NCBI GenBank assembly: GCA_025929155.1
Contig: JAICMR010000021.1
Coordinates: 1-33,059, forward strand
Direction of reading: 5' to 3'
Source of the DNA: Chthoniobacterales bacterium
Lineage (GTDB): Bacteria; Verrucomicrobiota; Verrucomicrobiia; Chthoniobacterales; UBA10450
Length of the DNA stretch: 33,059 bases
Positions 1 through 7,355 of this stretch are shown here, one piece after another (within the stretch, counting starts at the first letter, position 1; each line of letters opens with the position of its first letter). Below the pieces are notes generated by a model that searched no databases, was not told the origin of the DNA, and saw nothing but the letters and a program-made list of their open reading frames with translations. Both the position numbers and the translations under genes were made by a program.

Positions 1-90
1 GACCTGCAAAATGGGCCGACCGAGTTCCTGCGCGATGCCGAGATCGATCAGGGCTCGGAGTGCGTATTCGCTGCGTTTAGAAATGTTCAT
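1..90 (-). CDS. Rrf2-family transcriptional regulator, N-terminal fragment
   Basis: The 30 residues visible before the window edge begin MNISKRSEYALRALIDLG, the typical opening of the winged-helix DNA-binding domain of Rrf2 regulators (the family of IscR, NsrR, RirA and CymR). The rest, including any Fe-S-binding cysteines, lies outside the window, so the effector cannot be named. ATG at 90-88 is the start; there is no clear Shine-Dalgarno sequence, only AGAGA directly before it. A long perfect-armed dyad abuts the start codon and is the obvious candidate for an autoregulatory operator. The family call is firm for so short a piece because the ISKRSEYALRAL stretch is highly characteristic; the specific regulator is unknown. 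Confidence 0.8.
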   Translation of the reverse strand, partial: MNISKRSEYALRALIDLGIAQELGRPILQV

Positions 91-141
91 TCTCTAGTGC
101 GGTAGTAGACTTAAATCGAAAGTCTACTATTCCACTAGAGA
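91..141. promoter_or_regulatory. 51-bp dyad, probable operator of the Rrf2 regulator
   Basis: The dyad has two nested perfect arms about one centre (base 116). The outer arm TCTCTAGTG (91-99) pairs with CACTAGAGA (133-141). The inner arm TAGTAGACTT (103-112) pairs with AAGTCTACTA (120-129). They are separated by 3 unpaired bases and a 7-base centre. It ends one base before the regulator's start codon and is flanked by an AT-rich tract (151-170). Rrf2 proteins bind dyads as dimers, so autoregulation is the simplest reading. A hairpin acting in the mRNA leader is the alternative. Confidence 0.6.
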
Positions 142-192
142 TGACAACAACTTTTTTAAATTTTTTTCGACAGGCCGCAAAGCCCGCCCGAA

Positions 193-525
193 TTATTCCC
201 GCCGCTGCTTTTCCATGAGCGTCTTGAGCTGGCGCTCCATCGCCTTAAAGGCATCGTTGATCACTTTGCCGAGCGGCTCATGCATTTCATGCGCACCCTG
301 TTTTTCATCGGCAACCAGCTCGTGGCCCGGCGGCACCGTGACGTCGATGCGAACGCGAAACGGGTTGCCATTATGTTGAGCTTGGTTCGGATGCTCGACG
401 ACCACGTCGCAGCGGCTGATGTGGTCGCAGAAGTGATCGAGCCGCTCGGCTTTGCTGCGAATAAGTTGATCGAGTTGGTCCGTCTTCTCCACGCCCCGAT
501 ACGAAATTTCAATTGGTAGGTGCAT
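193..525 (-). CDS. HPF/RaiA-family ribosome-associated protein
   Basis: This 110-residue protein belongs to the S30AE/sigma-54 modulation family, whose members bind the 30S subunit and promote ribosome inactivation or hibernation in slow growth. The pattern fits: an N-terminal strand (LPIEISYRGVE), a helix (DQLDQLIRSKAERLDHFCDHI), the alternating strands CDVVVEHPN and FRVRIDVTVPPGHELVA, and a C-terminal helix (INDAFKAMERQLKTL). It is a short-form member without the C-terminal dimerisation domain of long HPF. It starts 16 bases after the stop of the host-attachment-family gene, so the two are probably co-transcribed. A stress or stationary-phase operon with glgX upstream is plausible. RaiA and short HPF cannot be told apart here, so no symbol is given. 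Confidence 0.8.
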   Translation of the reverse strand: MHLPIEISYRGVEKTDQLDQLIRSKAERLDHFCDHISRCDVVVEHPNQAQHNGNPFRVRIDVTVPPGHELVADEKQGAHEMHEPLGKVINDAFKAMERQLKTLMEKQRRE

Positions 526-541
526 CTTCTTTGGTCCCCGA

Positions 542-1003
542 TCAGAGCGGCTGAAGCGAACGAAAGTGCGCGGACAATTTCGGCGGCTCGATTTTCACAA
601 GATCACTTTTAACATGTTCGACGACGCGATTCCGGATCGGCGGCGGGAGGAGTTCGGTGATTGCAGAATGAATCGCGGGGGGCGCGGCAAACGACCAACC
701 CTGAGGCTTCTCGCGCTGCACAATGTCAGTGATGTGCTCGGCGAGCTGCTTCTGAATGCGACGGTCGGTTTCGGTCTCGAGAGTGGTGTGTTCGGCGATG
801 GAACTGGCGTGCGTCGAGTTACCGTCGCCGACGGGAAAGCTCCCGGCCTGATCGGTTAATTTCTCGTCGTATCGCTGATGCGCGTCCGTGATGTCGAAAG
901 CTTGTATGAGTTGCAATCTGGCGCCGCGGGTCGGGGTGTCATTGACTCGATAAGCTTTTAAGCTGCCGCGATCCGCTACGATGATAAGTGATGTCGGTGT
1001 CAT
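542..1003 (-). CDS. Host attachment family protein
   Basis: This 153-residue soluble protein resembles the family annotated as 'protein required for attachment to host cells' (an archaeo-eukaryotic release-factor-like fold). Visible hallmarks are the N-terminal strand LIIVADRGSLKAYRV, a disordered middle with a GDGNSTHASS stretch, and the C-terminal part WSFAAPPAIHSAITELLPPPIRNRVVEHVKSDLVKIEP, which matches the conserved 'fAPP..lg.lR..l...v...v..e..kDL' layout. The family name comes from a plant-associated bacterium and should not be read literally; the biochemical role is unknown. It lies 75 bp after glgX and 16 bp before the HPF-like gene. Co-occurrence with a ribosome-hibernation gene suggests a stress role, which is inference. 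Confidence 0.7.
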   Translation of the reverse strand: MTPTSLIIVADRGSLKAYRVNDTPTRGARLQLIQAFDITDAHQRYDEKLTDQAGSFPVGDGNSTHASSIAEHTTLETETDRRIQKQLAEHITDIVQREKPQGWSFAAPPAIHSAITELLPPPIRNRVVEHVKSDLVKIEPPKLSAHFRSLQPL

Positions 1004-1078
1004 AGGTGTCTCAACAAATTCGCGCGCGGAAGACGCTTTGCGCTCACTTTGAGCGGTGATGTCAGCGGGAAGGTGCCG

Positions 1079-3364
1079 CTACGATTTCGGTTTGGATGAA
1101 GTGACCGCTGTTCCCTCAGCTTCTGAGTTTTCCTTCTTCTCTGCTTCAGCAGCCGGTTTGCTCTCGCCATTGTGAGGCGCGGCGAATTGCCGCTTTTTCC
1201 AAGATTCGTGGCGCGCTTGCGCGGTGGAACCGGTTGTCAGTTTGAACAGCATGGTGGCACGAGCTTGGACCTCGGCTTCGTCTCCAGAGACTAACGCCTT
1301 CGGATCATCGCAGAAGCCTTTCTCCGACGTCGTGTCGATGATCAATTGCCACGCGACATCTTTCTGACCAGGGAGGACGAACGCGATGGATTCGTGGTGC
1401 GCATTGATCAGCAGCAGGAAAGTGTCGTCCCGGATCAACTCGCCTTGGAAAGTCTGCACGTCGATGGTGTCGCCGCTGAGGAGCATCCCGAGACAGCGGA
1501 CGAACGGCGAGTTCCATTCTTCGTCGGTCATTTCATTGCCACCGGGGTTGAACCACATCACGTCGCGAATTTCGGAGCCGCGAATCCGGCGACCCTGGAA
1601 GAATTTTGGACGCCGAAAGACGGCGTGATCGTGCCGAAGCTGGATCAGTTTTTTGGTGAAATCGAGGAGGCCCTGTTTTCTTCCGTCAAGTTCCCAATCG
1701 AGCCAACTGATCTCGTTATCCTGGCAATAAGCGTTGTTATTCCCCTGCTGGGTGCGACCTCGTTCATCCCCTGCGGTGAGCATCGGCACGCCCTGAGAGA
1801 GGAAGAGCGTAACCAGGAAATTTCGGAGCTGCTGAAGACGGAGCTGGTTGACTTCGGGGTCGTCGCTCGGGCCCTCGACGCCGTGATTCCAGGAGTGATT
1901 GTTATTGTCGCCGTCGCGGTTTTCTTCGCCGTTGGCTTCGTTGTGTTTGTCGTTGTAGCTGACGAGGTCGTTTAGGGTAAAGCCGTCGTGCGCGGTAATG
2001 AAGTTGACGCTCGCGTAGGGGCGGCGCCCGCTCATCTGATAGAGATCGGGGCTGCCCGTCAGCCGGTAGGCGATCTCGCCGATTTTGCCTTCATCGCCTT
2101 TCCAGAAACTGCGGATGGCGTCGCGATATTTGCCGTTCCACTCCGCCCACAGAATCGGGAAGTTGCCGACTTGATAACCGCCTTCGCCAACGTCCCAGGG
2201 TTCCGCGATTAGCTTCACCTGCGAGAGGACCGGATCCTGGTGAATGATCTCGAAGAAAGCGCTGAGCTTATTCACTCCGGTCGCATCGCGCGCGAGAGTA
2301 GAGGCGAGGTCGAATCGAAAACCATCCACGTGCATTTCGAGCACCCAATAGCGCAGGCTATCCATCACGAGTTGGAGAGTGCGCGGATGGAGCAAGTTAA
2401 AGGTGTTGCCCGTGCCGGTGAAGTCCATGTAGAAGCGCGGATCTTCCGGCGAGAGACGGTAGTAAGCCTGGTTATCGATCCCGCGAAAGCTCAGCGTTGG
2501 GCCGAGATGATTTCCTTCGGCGGTATGGTTGTAGACCACGTCCAGGATCACTTCGAGGCCCGCCTGGTGGAGGTTCTTCACCATTTGTTTGAACTCATCG
2601 ACCTGCTCGCCGGTGATGCCGCTGCTCGAATATTTGGTGTCGGGCGCGAAGAAACCGATCGTGTTATAACCCCAGTAATTCGTTAGGCCGCGATCGACCA
2701 GCACCTTATCGTTGATAAAAGCCTGGGTCGGGAGGAGCTCGACCGCGGTGACGCCGAGGTCCTTGAGATACTTGATGGACGGTTCGCTCCCGAGCCCGGC
2801 ATAGGTGCCGCGCAACTCCTCCGGGATTTCCGGGTTTAATTTCGTGAAGCCTTTCGTGTGCAGCTCGTAAATGATCGAGCTGTGCAGCGGCGTTTTGGGA
2901 CGGTGCGAGTCGCCCCAGTCAAACGCATTATCAATCACAACCGACTTCGGCATCCCCCAAGCATCGTCGCGAAAATCGCGCGCGAGATCTTCCGACGGTC
3001 CGCCTACCACATAACCGAACATCTCGTCCGACCAGTTTACCCGGCCGGCGATTGCTTTTGCGTAGGGATCGATCAAAAGCTTGGAACTGTTAAAACGCTG
3101 GCCCCGCTCCGGATCGTAGGGACCGAAAACGCGATAGCCGTAGAGCTGACCGGGCCGCGCGTCGGGCAAAAAAATGTGCCAGACCTGATCCGTGTGCTCA
3201 GTCATTGGGACGCGGATGTTTTCCTGACGTGAATCAGGTGCGTCGAAAAGACAGAGATCAACGGAAGCCGCGGTCTCGGAGAAGAGGGCGAAATTGACGC
3301 CGTTGCCAAGCCAGGTGGCGCCGAGAGGGTAGGGATAACCAAGCCAAATTTTTACAGGAGTCAT
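1079..3364 (-). CDS. glgX: Glycogen debranching enzyme GlgX (isoamylase type, GH13)
   Basis: The 761-residue protein hydrolyses alpha-1,6 branch points in limit dextrin during glycogen breakdown. An N-terminal CBM48-like domain (about 10-130, with [18 protein letters not shown]) precedes the GH13 barrel. The conserved blocks are [11 protein letters not shown] (about 275-285), DGFRFDLAS with nucleophile D352, LIAEPWD with acid/base E388, and [10 protein letters not shown] with D460. The length is slightly above the usual 650-720 because of a low-complexity, lysine- and glutamate-rich tail of about 40 residues. The start is ATG at 3364. Two minus-strand genes follow closely and may share the transcript. 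One copy of the CGTTAGGC word lies inside it (2681-2688), read as Leu-Thr. GlgX and TreX are close relatives; GlgX is preferred. Confidence 0.93.
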   Translation of the reverse strand: MTPVKIWLGYPYPLGATWLGNGVNFALFSETAASVDLCLFDAPDSRQENIRVPMTEHTDQVWHIFLPDARPGQLYGYRVFGPYDPERGQRFNSSKLLIDPYAKAIAGRVNWSDEMFGYVVGGPSEDLARDFRDDAWGMPKSVVIDNAFDWGDSHRPKTPLHSSIIYELHTKGFTKLNPEIPEELRGTYAGLGSEPSIKYLKDLGVTAVELLPTQAFINDKVLVDRGLTNYWGYNTIGFFAPDTKYSSSGITGEQVDEFKQMVKNLHQAGLEVILDVVYNHTAEGNHLGPTLSFRGIDNQAYYRLSPEDPRFYMDFTGTGNTFNLLHPRTLQLVMDSLRYWVLEMHVDGFRFDLASTLARDATGVNKLSAFFEIIHQDPVLSQVKLIAEPWDVGEGGYQVGNFPILWAEWNGKYRDAIRSFWKGDEGKIGEIAYRLTGSPDLYQMSGRRPYASVNFITAHDGFTLNDLVSYNDKHNEANGEENRDGDNNNHSWNHGVEGPSDDPEVNQLRLQQLRNFLVTLFLSQGVPMLTAGDERGRTQQGNNNAYCQDNEISWLDWELDGRKQGLLDFTKKLIQLRHDHAVFRRPKFFQGRRIRGSEIRDVMWFNPGGNEMTDEEWNSPFVRCLGMLLSGDTIDVQTFQGELIRDDTFLLLINAHHESIAFVLPGQKDVAWQLIIDTTSEKGFCDDPKALVSGDEAEVQARATMLFKLTTGSTAQARHESWKKRQFAAPHNGESKPAAEAEKKENSEAEGTAVTSSKPKS

Positions 3365-3471
3365 AGCGAAAAGCCGGATTGTTTATGCTATTCGAAGGTG
3401 CGGCCTACAAGAGGCCGGAAGAAAATAAGTTTATCAGCCAGACCTCTGAGAGGCGGTCTTCAAAACAGTTT

Positions 3472-3635
3472 TGAGCGGAGCACAGCGCAGTCGAAGAACC
3501 GTGGATTTGCCACGAAAATTCGAGGGCGTGACCCAAACCGTTTTTCGGTGGAGCTCAGGAGGTTGGAGCTGCGGACGGAGCGTCCCGTATTTCTTACGGG
3601 ACCCGCCGACATCGCTGCGCTCCACTCAGGATGAC
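3472..3635. repeat. Inverted-repeat (REP-like) element 1
   Basis: The ends TGAGCGGAGCACAGCGCAGT (from 3472) and CGACATCGCTGCGCTCCACT (from 3607) are imperfect reverse complements (about 18 of 22 bases). The right end continues into CAGGATGAC, the family's terminal signature. A small inner hairpin CCCGTA/TACGGG lies near 3585-3601. The element sits just 3' of the ntrC-type gene and 5' of glgX, in an otherwise empty 285-bp spacer. A separate 6-bp hairpin (CGGCCT/AGGCCG, 3401-3417) lies closer to glgX. Confidence 0.6.
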
Positions 3636-3649
3636 GCTGTCTTAGTTTG

Positions 3650-5020
3650 TCACTTTCTCGCCTTGAGCTCGAGCTTCCGGTAGAGCGTCGCCATGCTAAT
3701 GCCGAGCACGCTCGCGGCGCGTTCCCGCGAATTTTTGTACTGCGCGAGGGTCGCCTCGATATACTTGCGCTCCTGCTGTTGGATGAACTCGTCGAGCGAC
3801 TGCCCAACTGGCATTCGGTCTCTCGATTTCCGGCCCGATTCCTCTCTGTTGAAATCGACGATCTGCGGCGGAAGATCACCCGGCAAAATCAGGTCGTTGT
3901 CGCAAAGTGCGCAGGCACGTTCTATGGCATTTTCGAGCTCGCGCACATTGCCGGGATAATTGTACTGCGAGAGCAGCTCGATCGCCTGGGGATCGATTTT
4001 TTTCGCCTCGGTGCCGGTGAGCGACGCCTGTTTCTGCAGGAAATGATTCACCAGCAGCGGCACATCCTCGAGCCGCTCGCGGAGTGGCGGAATCTCCAGC
4101 GGAATGACCGCGAGCCGGTAATAAAGGTCTTCGCGGAAACTGCCTTCGCTGATTTTGTCCTGGAGCGGTTCATTCGTGGCGCCGACAACTCGGACGTTCA
4201 CCGGAATACTCTTGTTCTCGCCGACCCGCCGCACTTCGCGCTCTTGCAGAACCCGGAGCAGCTTCGTCTGCAACGACGTCGCCATCGAGTTGACCTCATC
4301 GAGGAAAATCGTCCCGAGATTCGCCTCTTCGAAGAGCCCCTGCTTGTCGGCCACCGCGCCGGTGAACGCGCCTTTTTTGTGGCCGAAAAGTTCCGATTCA
4401 AGCAAATTCTCTGGGAGCGCGCTGCAGTTGATTGCGACGAACGGATGATGCTGCCGGTTGCTGTTGAAGTGCAATCCACGGGCGACCAGTTCCTTGCCCG
4501 TCCCGCTTTCTCCCTGAATCAAAACCGTGCTGTCCGTGTCGGCGACCTTATTGATCAGGTTGTAAACCTTCTGCATTTTCTCGCTCGCCCCGACGATGTT
4601 CTCGAACTTGTATTTGTTCTTCAGCTCCTTCCGCAGATACGTGTTCTCACGCATCGTCGATTGATAATCGAGGGCGCGCTGCACCGTCATCTGGAGCTCG
4701 TCGATCTTGAACGGCTTCGGCACGTAACCGTGCGCGCCCATCTTCATCGCCTCGATCGCGGTGTCGACCGACGCATACGCGGTGATGAGAATGACGAGCG
4801 TCTGCCGATGATGCTCGCGCACGTGCCGGAGCACATCGAACCCGCTCATCGTTTCCATCTTCACGTCGGTGATCACGATCTGCGGCTCGATCTCGTCGAG
4901 TTTTTCGACCGCCTTGGCGGCGGAGCTAAAGGGAAAGACTTGGTGACCTTTGTCGCGGCAGAGAGTCACAATGACCTCCACCATTGCCGGCTCGTCGTCG
5001 ATGATGATGATTTTGGCCAT
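3650..5020 (-). CDS. NtrC-family sigma-54-dependent response regulator
   Basis: The 456-residue protein activates sigma-54 promoters when phosphorylated. The receiver domain (about 1-120) has the acidic pair D8/D9, phospho-acceptor D52 (ITDVKM), T80 and K102. The AAA+ domain (about 140-370) has Walker A GESGTGKE (170-177), the sigma-54-contacting GAFTGA loop (217-222), Walker B TIFLDEV (237-243) and the arginine-rich second half. The C-terminus has a Fis-type helix-turn-helix (RERAASVLGISMATLYRKL). All catalytic residues needed for activation are present. No sensor kinase lies next to it, so it is an orphan in this window and its signal and targets are unknown. It has no CGTTAGG copy, and its neighbours on both sides are separated by REP-like repeats, so it is probably monocistronic. 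Confidence 0.92.
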   Translation of the reverse strand: MAKIIIIDDEPAMVEVIVTLCRDKGHQVFPFSSAAKAVEKLDEIEPQIVITDVKMETMSGFDVLRHVREHHRQTLVILITAYASVDTAIEAMKMGAHGYVPKPFKIDELQMTVQRALDYQSTMRENTYLRKELKNKYKFENIVGASEKMQKVYNLINKVADTDSTVLIQGESGTGKELVARGLHFNSNRQHHPFVAINCSALPENLLESELFGHKKGAFTGAVADKQGLFEEANLGTIFLDEVNSMATSLQTKLLRVLQEREVRRVGENKSIPVNVRVVGATNEPLQDKISEGSFREDLYYRLAVIPLEIPPLRERLEDVPLLVNHFLQKQASLTGTEAKKIDPQAIELLSQYNYPGNVRELENAIERACALCDNDLILPGDLPPQIVDFNREESGRKSRDRMPVGQSLDEFIQQQERKYIEATLAQYKNSRERAASVLGISMATLYRKLELKARK

Positions 5021-5130
5021 GGTTTCGGGGCGGAGGTTATTTCACGCCTGAGAAAAGAAAAGGCAAATATGAGAATCGTGCGACCTTTCCGTTCTCAGAT
5101 GGGAGAATATCTGAGGGTGTGAATCCGATC

Positions 5131-5163
5131 ATCTTGACTTCGCTCCAATTCGCTCAGGACGAC
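5131..5163. repeat. REP-like element 2, single end
   Basis: Only one end of the inverted-repeat family is recognisable: TTGACTTCGCTCCAATTCGC followed by TCAGGACGAC. On the minus strand it reads GTCGTCCTGAGC, and its TCC TGA supplies the last serine codon and the stop codon of the DR2241-like gene. The partner end is missing or too eroded to see. Confidence 0.5.
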
Positions 5164-5825
5164 GGGAGTTCCGGTATTCGTGCCTTTACGACTTTACGCG
5201 CTTCCGCCACGAGCAGGCTGCACGCTTCCGGACAGAGCAACGGCACCACGTTTTCGCCGCGCCCGGTCTGGTCGCCCGGCGCGATGAATTTATCGAGCGG
5301 CAGGCGTAAGGAGGGCCGCGCCCTCGAGTCATCGCGCGGCCAAAGAATCGTGCGGAGACAACCCGGCTCCCCACCCTGCGAACGACAAAAGCGCCCGACA
5401 AGCTGATCGATCTCCCGATCGCAAATGCTGGCCGCGACCCGGTACATTCCGGTCTGGCGCTGTAACTTTTCCCGAAGCGGCGTCGGCCTCAGCCGATTAT
5501 CTTCCCACGCCAGTAGCGTCGGAAGACGGCCCGGATAAAAAAAATCGAGCGCCAGTTGCAAGTCGCGAAGATTCCTCAGTTCGAGTCGCCAGCCGTGGCG
5601 CAAATCCGGCGCCGTCTTCAGCGCGCGATAAACCCCCGCGTCCGTCAACCGCGCGAGCTCGATCGCATTCTCGGGCGAATAATAGCTTTCGAGTGCTTCG
5701 CAATGTTCATCTTCCCGGTGACAAAGCGTGAAGCCTTCGCTGTTCTTTCGGATCAGGATTTGTCCCATCCCGCGCGCACCGGCCGCGAGCCACTCGGCCA
5801 GCACCCGCTCAACCGGCGGGGTCAT
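5154..5825 (-). CDS. DR2241-like 4Fe-4S protein linked to CbiX chelatase
   Basis: The 223-residue protein resembles the C-terminal part of Deinococcus DR2241, where a CbiX-type chelatase domain is followed by a stabilising domain and a [4Fe-4S]-binding domain. Residues about 20-120 (ILIRKNSEGFTLCHREDE, AGVYRALKTAPDLRHGW) match the stabilising part; QTGMYRV begins the Fe-S part. Candidate ligands are C135, C147, C156 (in GCLRTILWP) and C198/C202 (CPEAC). Here the domain is a separate gene, two genes after cbiX and overlapping the GAF gene by 17 bases, so translation is probably coupled. The likely role is redox or Fe-S support of tetrapyrrole metal chelation, by inference. The stop codon lies inside a REP-like end, giving the tail PSS. 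Confidence 0.65.
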   Translation of the reverse strand: MTPPVERVLAEWLAAGARGMGQILIRKNSEGFTLCHREDEHCEALESYYSPENAIELARLTDAGVYRALKTAPDLRHGWRLELRNLRDLQLALDFFYPGRLPTLLAWEDNRLRPTPLREKLQRQTGMYRVAASICDREIDQLVGRFCRSQGGEPGCLRTILWPRDDSRARPSLRLPLDKFIAPGDQTGRGENVVPLLCPEACSLLVAEARKVVKARIPELPSS

Positions 5826-6297
5826 CTTTTTTCGGTGCGCAAATCGCCTGCGCGAGAAGCACCGCCGCGTGTTCGAGGAAATCTCGATCGTCGGCAGTGA
5901 ACGCGTTCACTTTCTCGCTCTCGACATCGATGATCCCACAGACGCGGCGTTTCTCGTCCTTCACGATCGGCACAACGATTTCGGAGCGAGTCGTCCAGAA
6001 AGTCGGGAGATAACGGGGATCTTTTTTCACGTCTGGCACTACCAGCGTTTCGGCCGATTCCACGACCGCGCCGCAGAGACCTTGCGTGACCGGAAAGCGC
6101 GGATAAGTCGGAGGTTCCTCACCTGTCCCGGCGACGATGACACACTCGCCGCGCGTCACTTTGTAAATGCCAACCCAGCGATATCCGCGTTCAGCGCGGA
6201 TCAGCTCCGCAGCTCGCCGGACGCAGAGCGGTTGGTGCGAATCGGCGAGGACAAAAGCGCCTAGGTCTTGCAACAATTTGGTCGAAGAAGTCTTCAC
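5809..6297 (-). CDS. GAF-domain protein
   Basis: This 162-residue single-domain GAF protein starts at GTG 6297. Conserved GAF features are RWVGIYKV, FPVTQGLCGAVVESAETLVVPDVKKDPRYL and SEIVVPIVKDEKRRVCGIIDVESEK. The layout is that of the free methionine-R-sulfoxide reductase (fRMsr) branch, but only one of the three cysteines of E. coli-type fRMsr is present, the one in GLCGAV; the positions before the FPVTQG loop and before SEIVV have no cysteine. Catalysis of that reaction is therefore doubtful, and a ligand- or redox-sensing role is as likely. It starts 8 bases after the cbiX stop and overlaps the next gene by 17 bases, so it is the middle gene of a tight operon with cbiX and the DR2241-like Fe-S protein. 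Confidence 0.8.
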   Translation of the reverse strand: MKTSSTKLLQDLGAFVLADSHQPLCVRRAAELIRAERGYRWVGIYKVTRGECVIVAGTGEEPPTYPRFPVTQGLCGAVVESAETLVVPDVKKDPRYLPTFWTTRSEIVVPIVKDEKRRVCGIIDVESEKVNAFTADDRDFLEHAAVLLAQAICAPKKDDPAG

Positions 6298-6305
6298 GCG
6301 AAGCG

Positions 6306-7154
6306 CTAACCAGAGACAGTCTGCGCGGAAGTCGCGAGATCAAGCGCGCACGCGTCGAAATTTTCCGCCTGGGCAATGAGAATATCCGCGAATTCCGGTG
6401 CCGTCCCGATCGCGCTCGCATAATAGAGGGCCCGTCCGTGAAGTCGATGCGGATTGGTGCGGAAAACTTCGCGCGTCCCGGCTCCGATCATTGTGTCTTC
6501 CTGTTCGATCCCGAGGAGCACTGGGATGTCCTGGTAACTGTGGAGCCCGTCCGAGATGAAGAACGGAACAATAATGACGTTTGGCGTATTCGTTAGGCGC
6601 GCCCAATCGGAGATGAGAGGCGGCTCTTCCATGTAGGCGCTTTGGACAGAGGCGTAGCGGCCGAGCGCCGAAATTTTTTGCACCTGCCGTTTCGCGGCCA
6701 CCGCGCTCTGGTCGTTCAAAGCCGTACCATGGCCGACAATCAAAAGAGTGGTTTCCGCTTCCGCCACTTCTGGCGCGATCTCGCCGGCGCGGCGCAGGAG
6801 CAGATCGGTCACGCCGGGATGATTTCCCACCGGCTCGCAATATTTCCAAACCTGGCCGTCCGGTCGCGTCGTTAGGCGTCCGTCCAGCTCGAGCTCCCGC
6901 GGAATGATCTTTTGTGTGAAATAACCTTCGCTGATGAAGTTCGGGACCACGAAAACGTCGTGGATTTCAGGATCGGAAAAGAAGAGCAGCGCGTCGTGAA
7001 AACTCGCTTCCTCTTTCCAGAAACAGCAGGCCACCTCCCGGAAAATTCCTCGCGCCCGAATCACGTTGGCCTGCGCCAGACTCGGCGCGCTTGAATCCCG
7101 GTTCACGGTCGAGCCGTGGCCGGCAATTAAAAGCGCGGAATGTTCGTACGACAT
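6306..7154 (-). CDS. cbiX: CbiX/SirB-family chelatase, two-domain
   Basis: The 282-residue protein has two tandem CbiX-type domains. Enzymes of this family insert Co2+ or Fe2+ into sirohydrochlorin (cobalamin or siroheme synthesis). The N-terminal half has AGHGST with H13, but the position expected to carry the second metal-binding histidine reads FISEGYFTQ, with no histidine. The C-terminal half has both: GHGTALND with H142 and FFISDGLHSYQDIP with H205. The active site may therefore be in the C-terminal half, or shared. The metal cannot be told from sequence; no other cobalamin or siroheme gene is nearby. It is the first gene of an operon with the GAF and DR2241-like genes. Two CGTTAGGC copies lie inside (6591, 6870). 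Confidence 0.82.
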   Translation of the reverse strand: MSYEHSALLIAGHGSTVNRDSSAPSLAQANVIRARGIFREVACCFWKEEASFHDALLFFSDPEIHDVFVVPNFISEGYFTQKIIPRELELDGRLTTRPDGQVWKYCEPVGNHPGVTDLLLRRAGEIAPEVAEAETTLLIVGHGTALNDQSAVAAKRQVQKISALGRYASVQSAYMEEPPLISDWARLTNTPNVIIVPFFISDGLHSYQDIPVLLGIEQEDTMIGAGTREVFRTNPHRLHGRALYYASAIGTAPEFADILIAQAENFDACALDLATSAQTVSG

Positions 7155-7213
7155 CGCGGAACTCTACTCGCACTGCGCATGATCCGAAATCAAGTCGAAG
7201 CTAATCTTCGCTC

Positions 7214-7345
7214 CTGTCATTCCGAGCGAAGCCGAGGAACCCGACGATTTTCCTTGAGCGTCAATCTGGAAAAAATTCGCCGCTTGGAAAAAGCGACGGG
7301 ATCGCTCAACGCTCGCTTGCGGCTTCGCCGGGGGCGATAGCCGGC
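7214..7345. repeat. REP-like element 3
   Basis: The left end GTCATTCCGAGCGAAGCCGA (from 7215) is a clear family terminus. The right end is eroded, with only CGCTCGCTTGCGGCTTCGCC (about 7309-7330) recognisable. The element fills most of the 201-bp spacer between the PBP2 stop (7356) and the cbiX start (7154), next to the 3' end of the PBP2 gene. Confidence 0.5.
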
Positions 7346-7355
7346 GAGCTTCCCG

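Noticed and set aside
150-171. T-rich tract as a Rho-independent terminator
   Set aside because: On the plus strand it follows the dyad at a distance of about 10 bases, and no plus-strand gene precedes it. For the minus strand it is A-rich, then T-rich, without a good stem. It is more likely part of the regulator's promoter region.
3647-5122. Long plus-strand open frame of 491 codons opposite the NtrC-type gene
   Set aside because: It is antisense to a gene with intact receiver, AAA+ and HTH motifs. Its translation has no domain and is His/Arg/Leu-rich, as expected for a shadow in GC-rich DNA.
2689-6590. 3.9-kb gap in the CGTTAGGC word as evidence of a foreign island
   Set aside because: With about one copy per kb, a gap of this size among 35 intervals is not surprising, and the genes there (glgX, ntrC-type, GAF, Fe-S) show no other sign of transfer.
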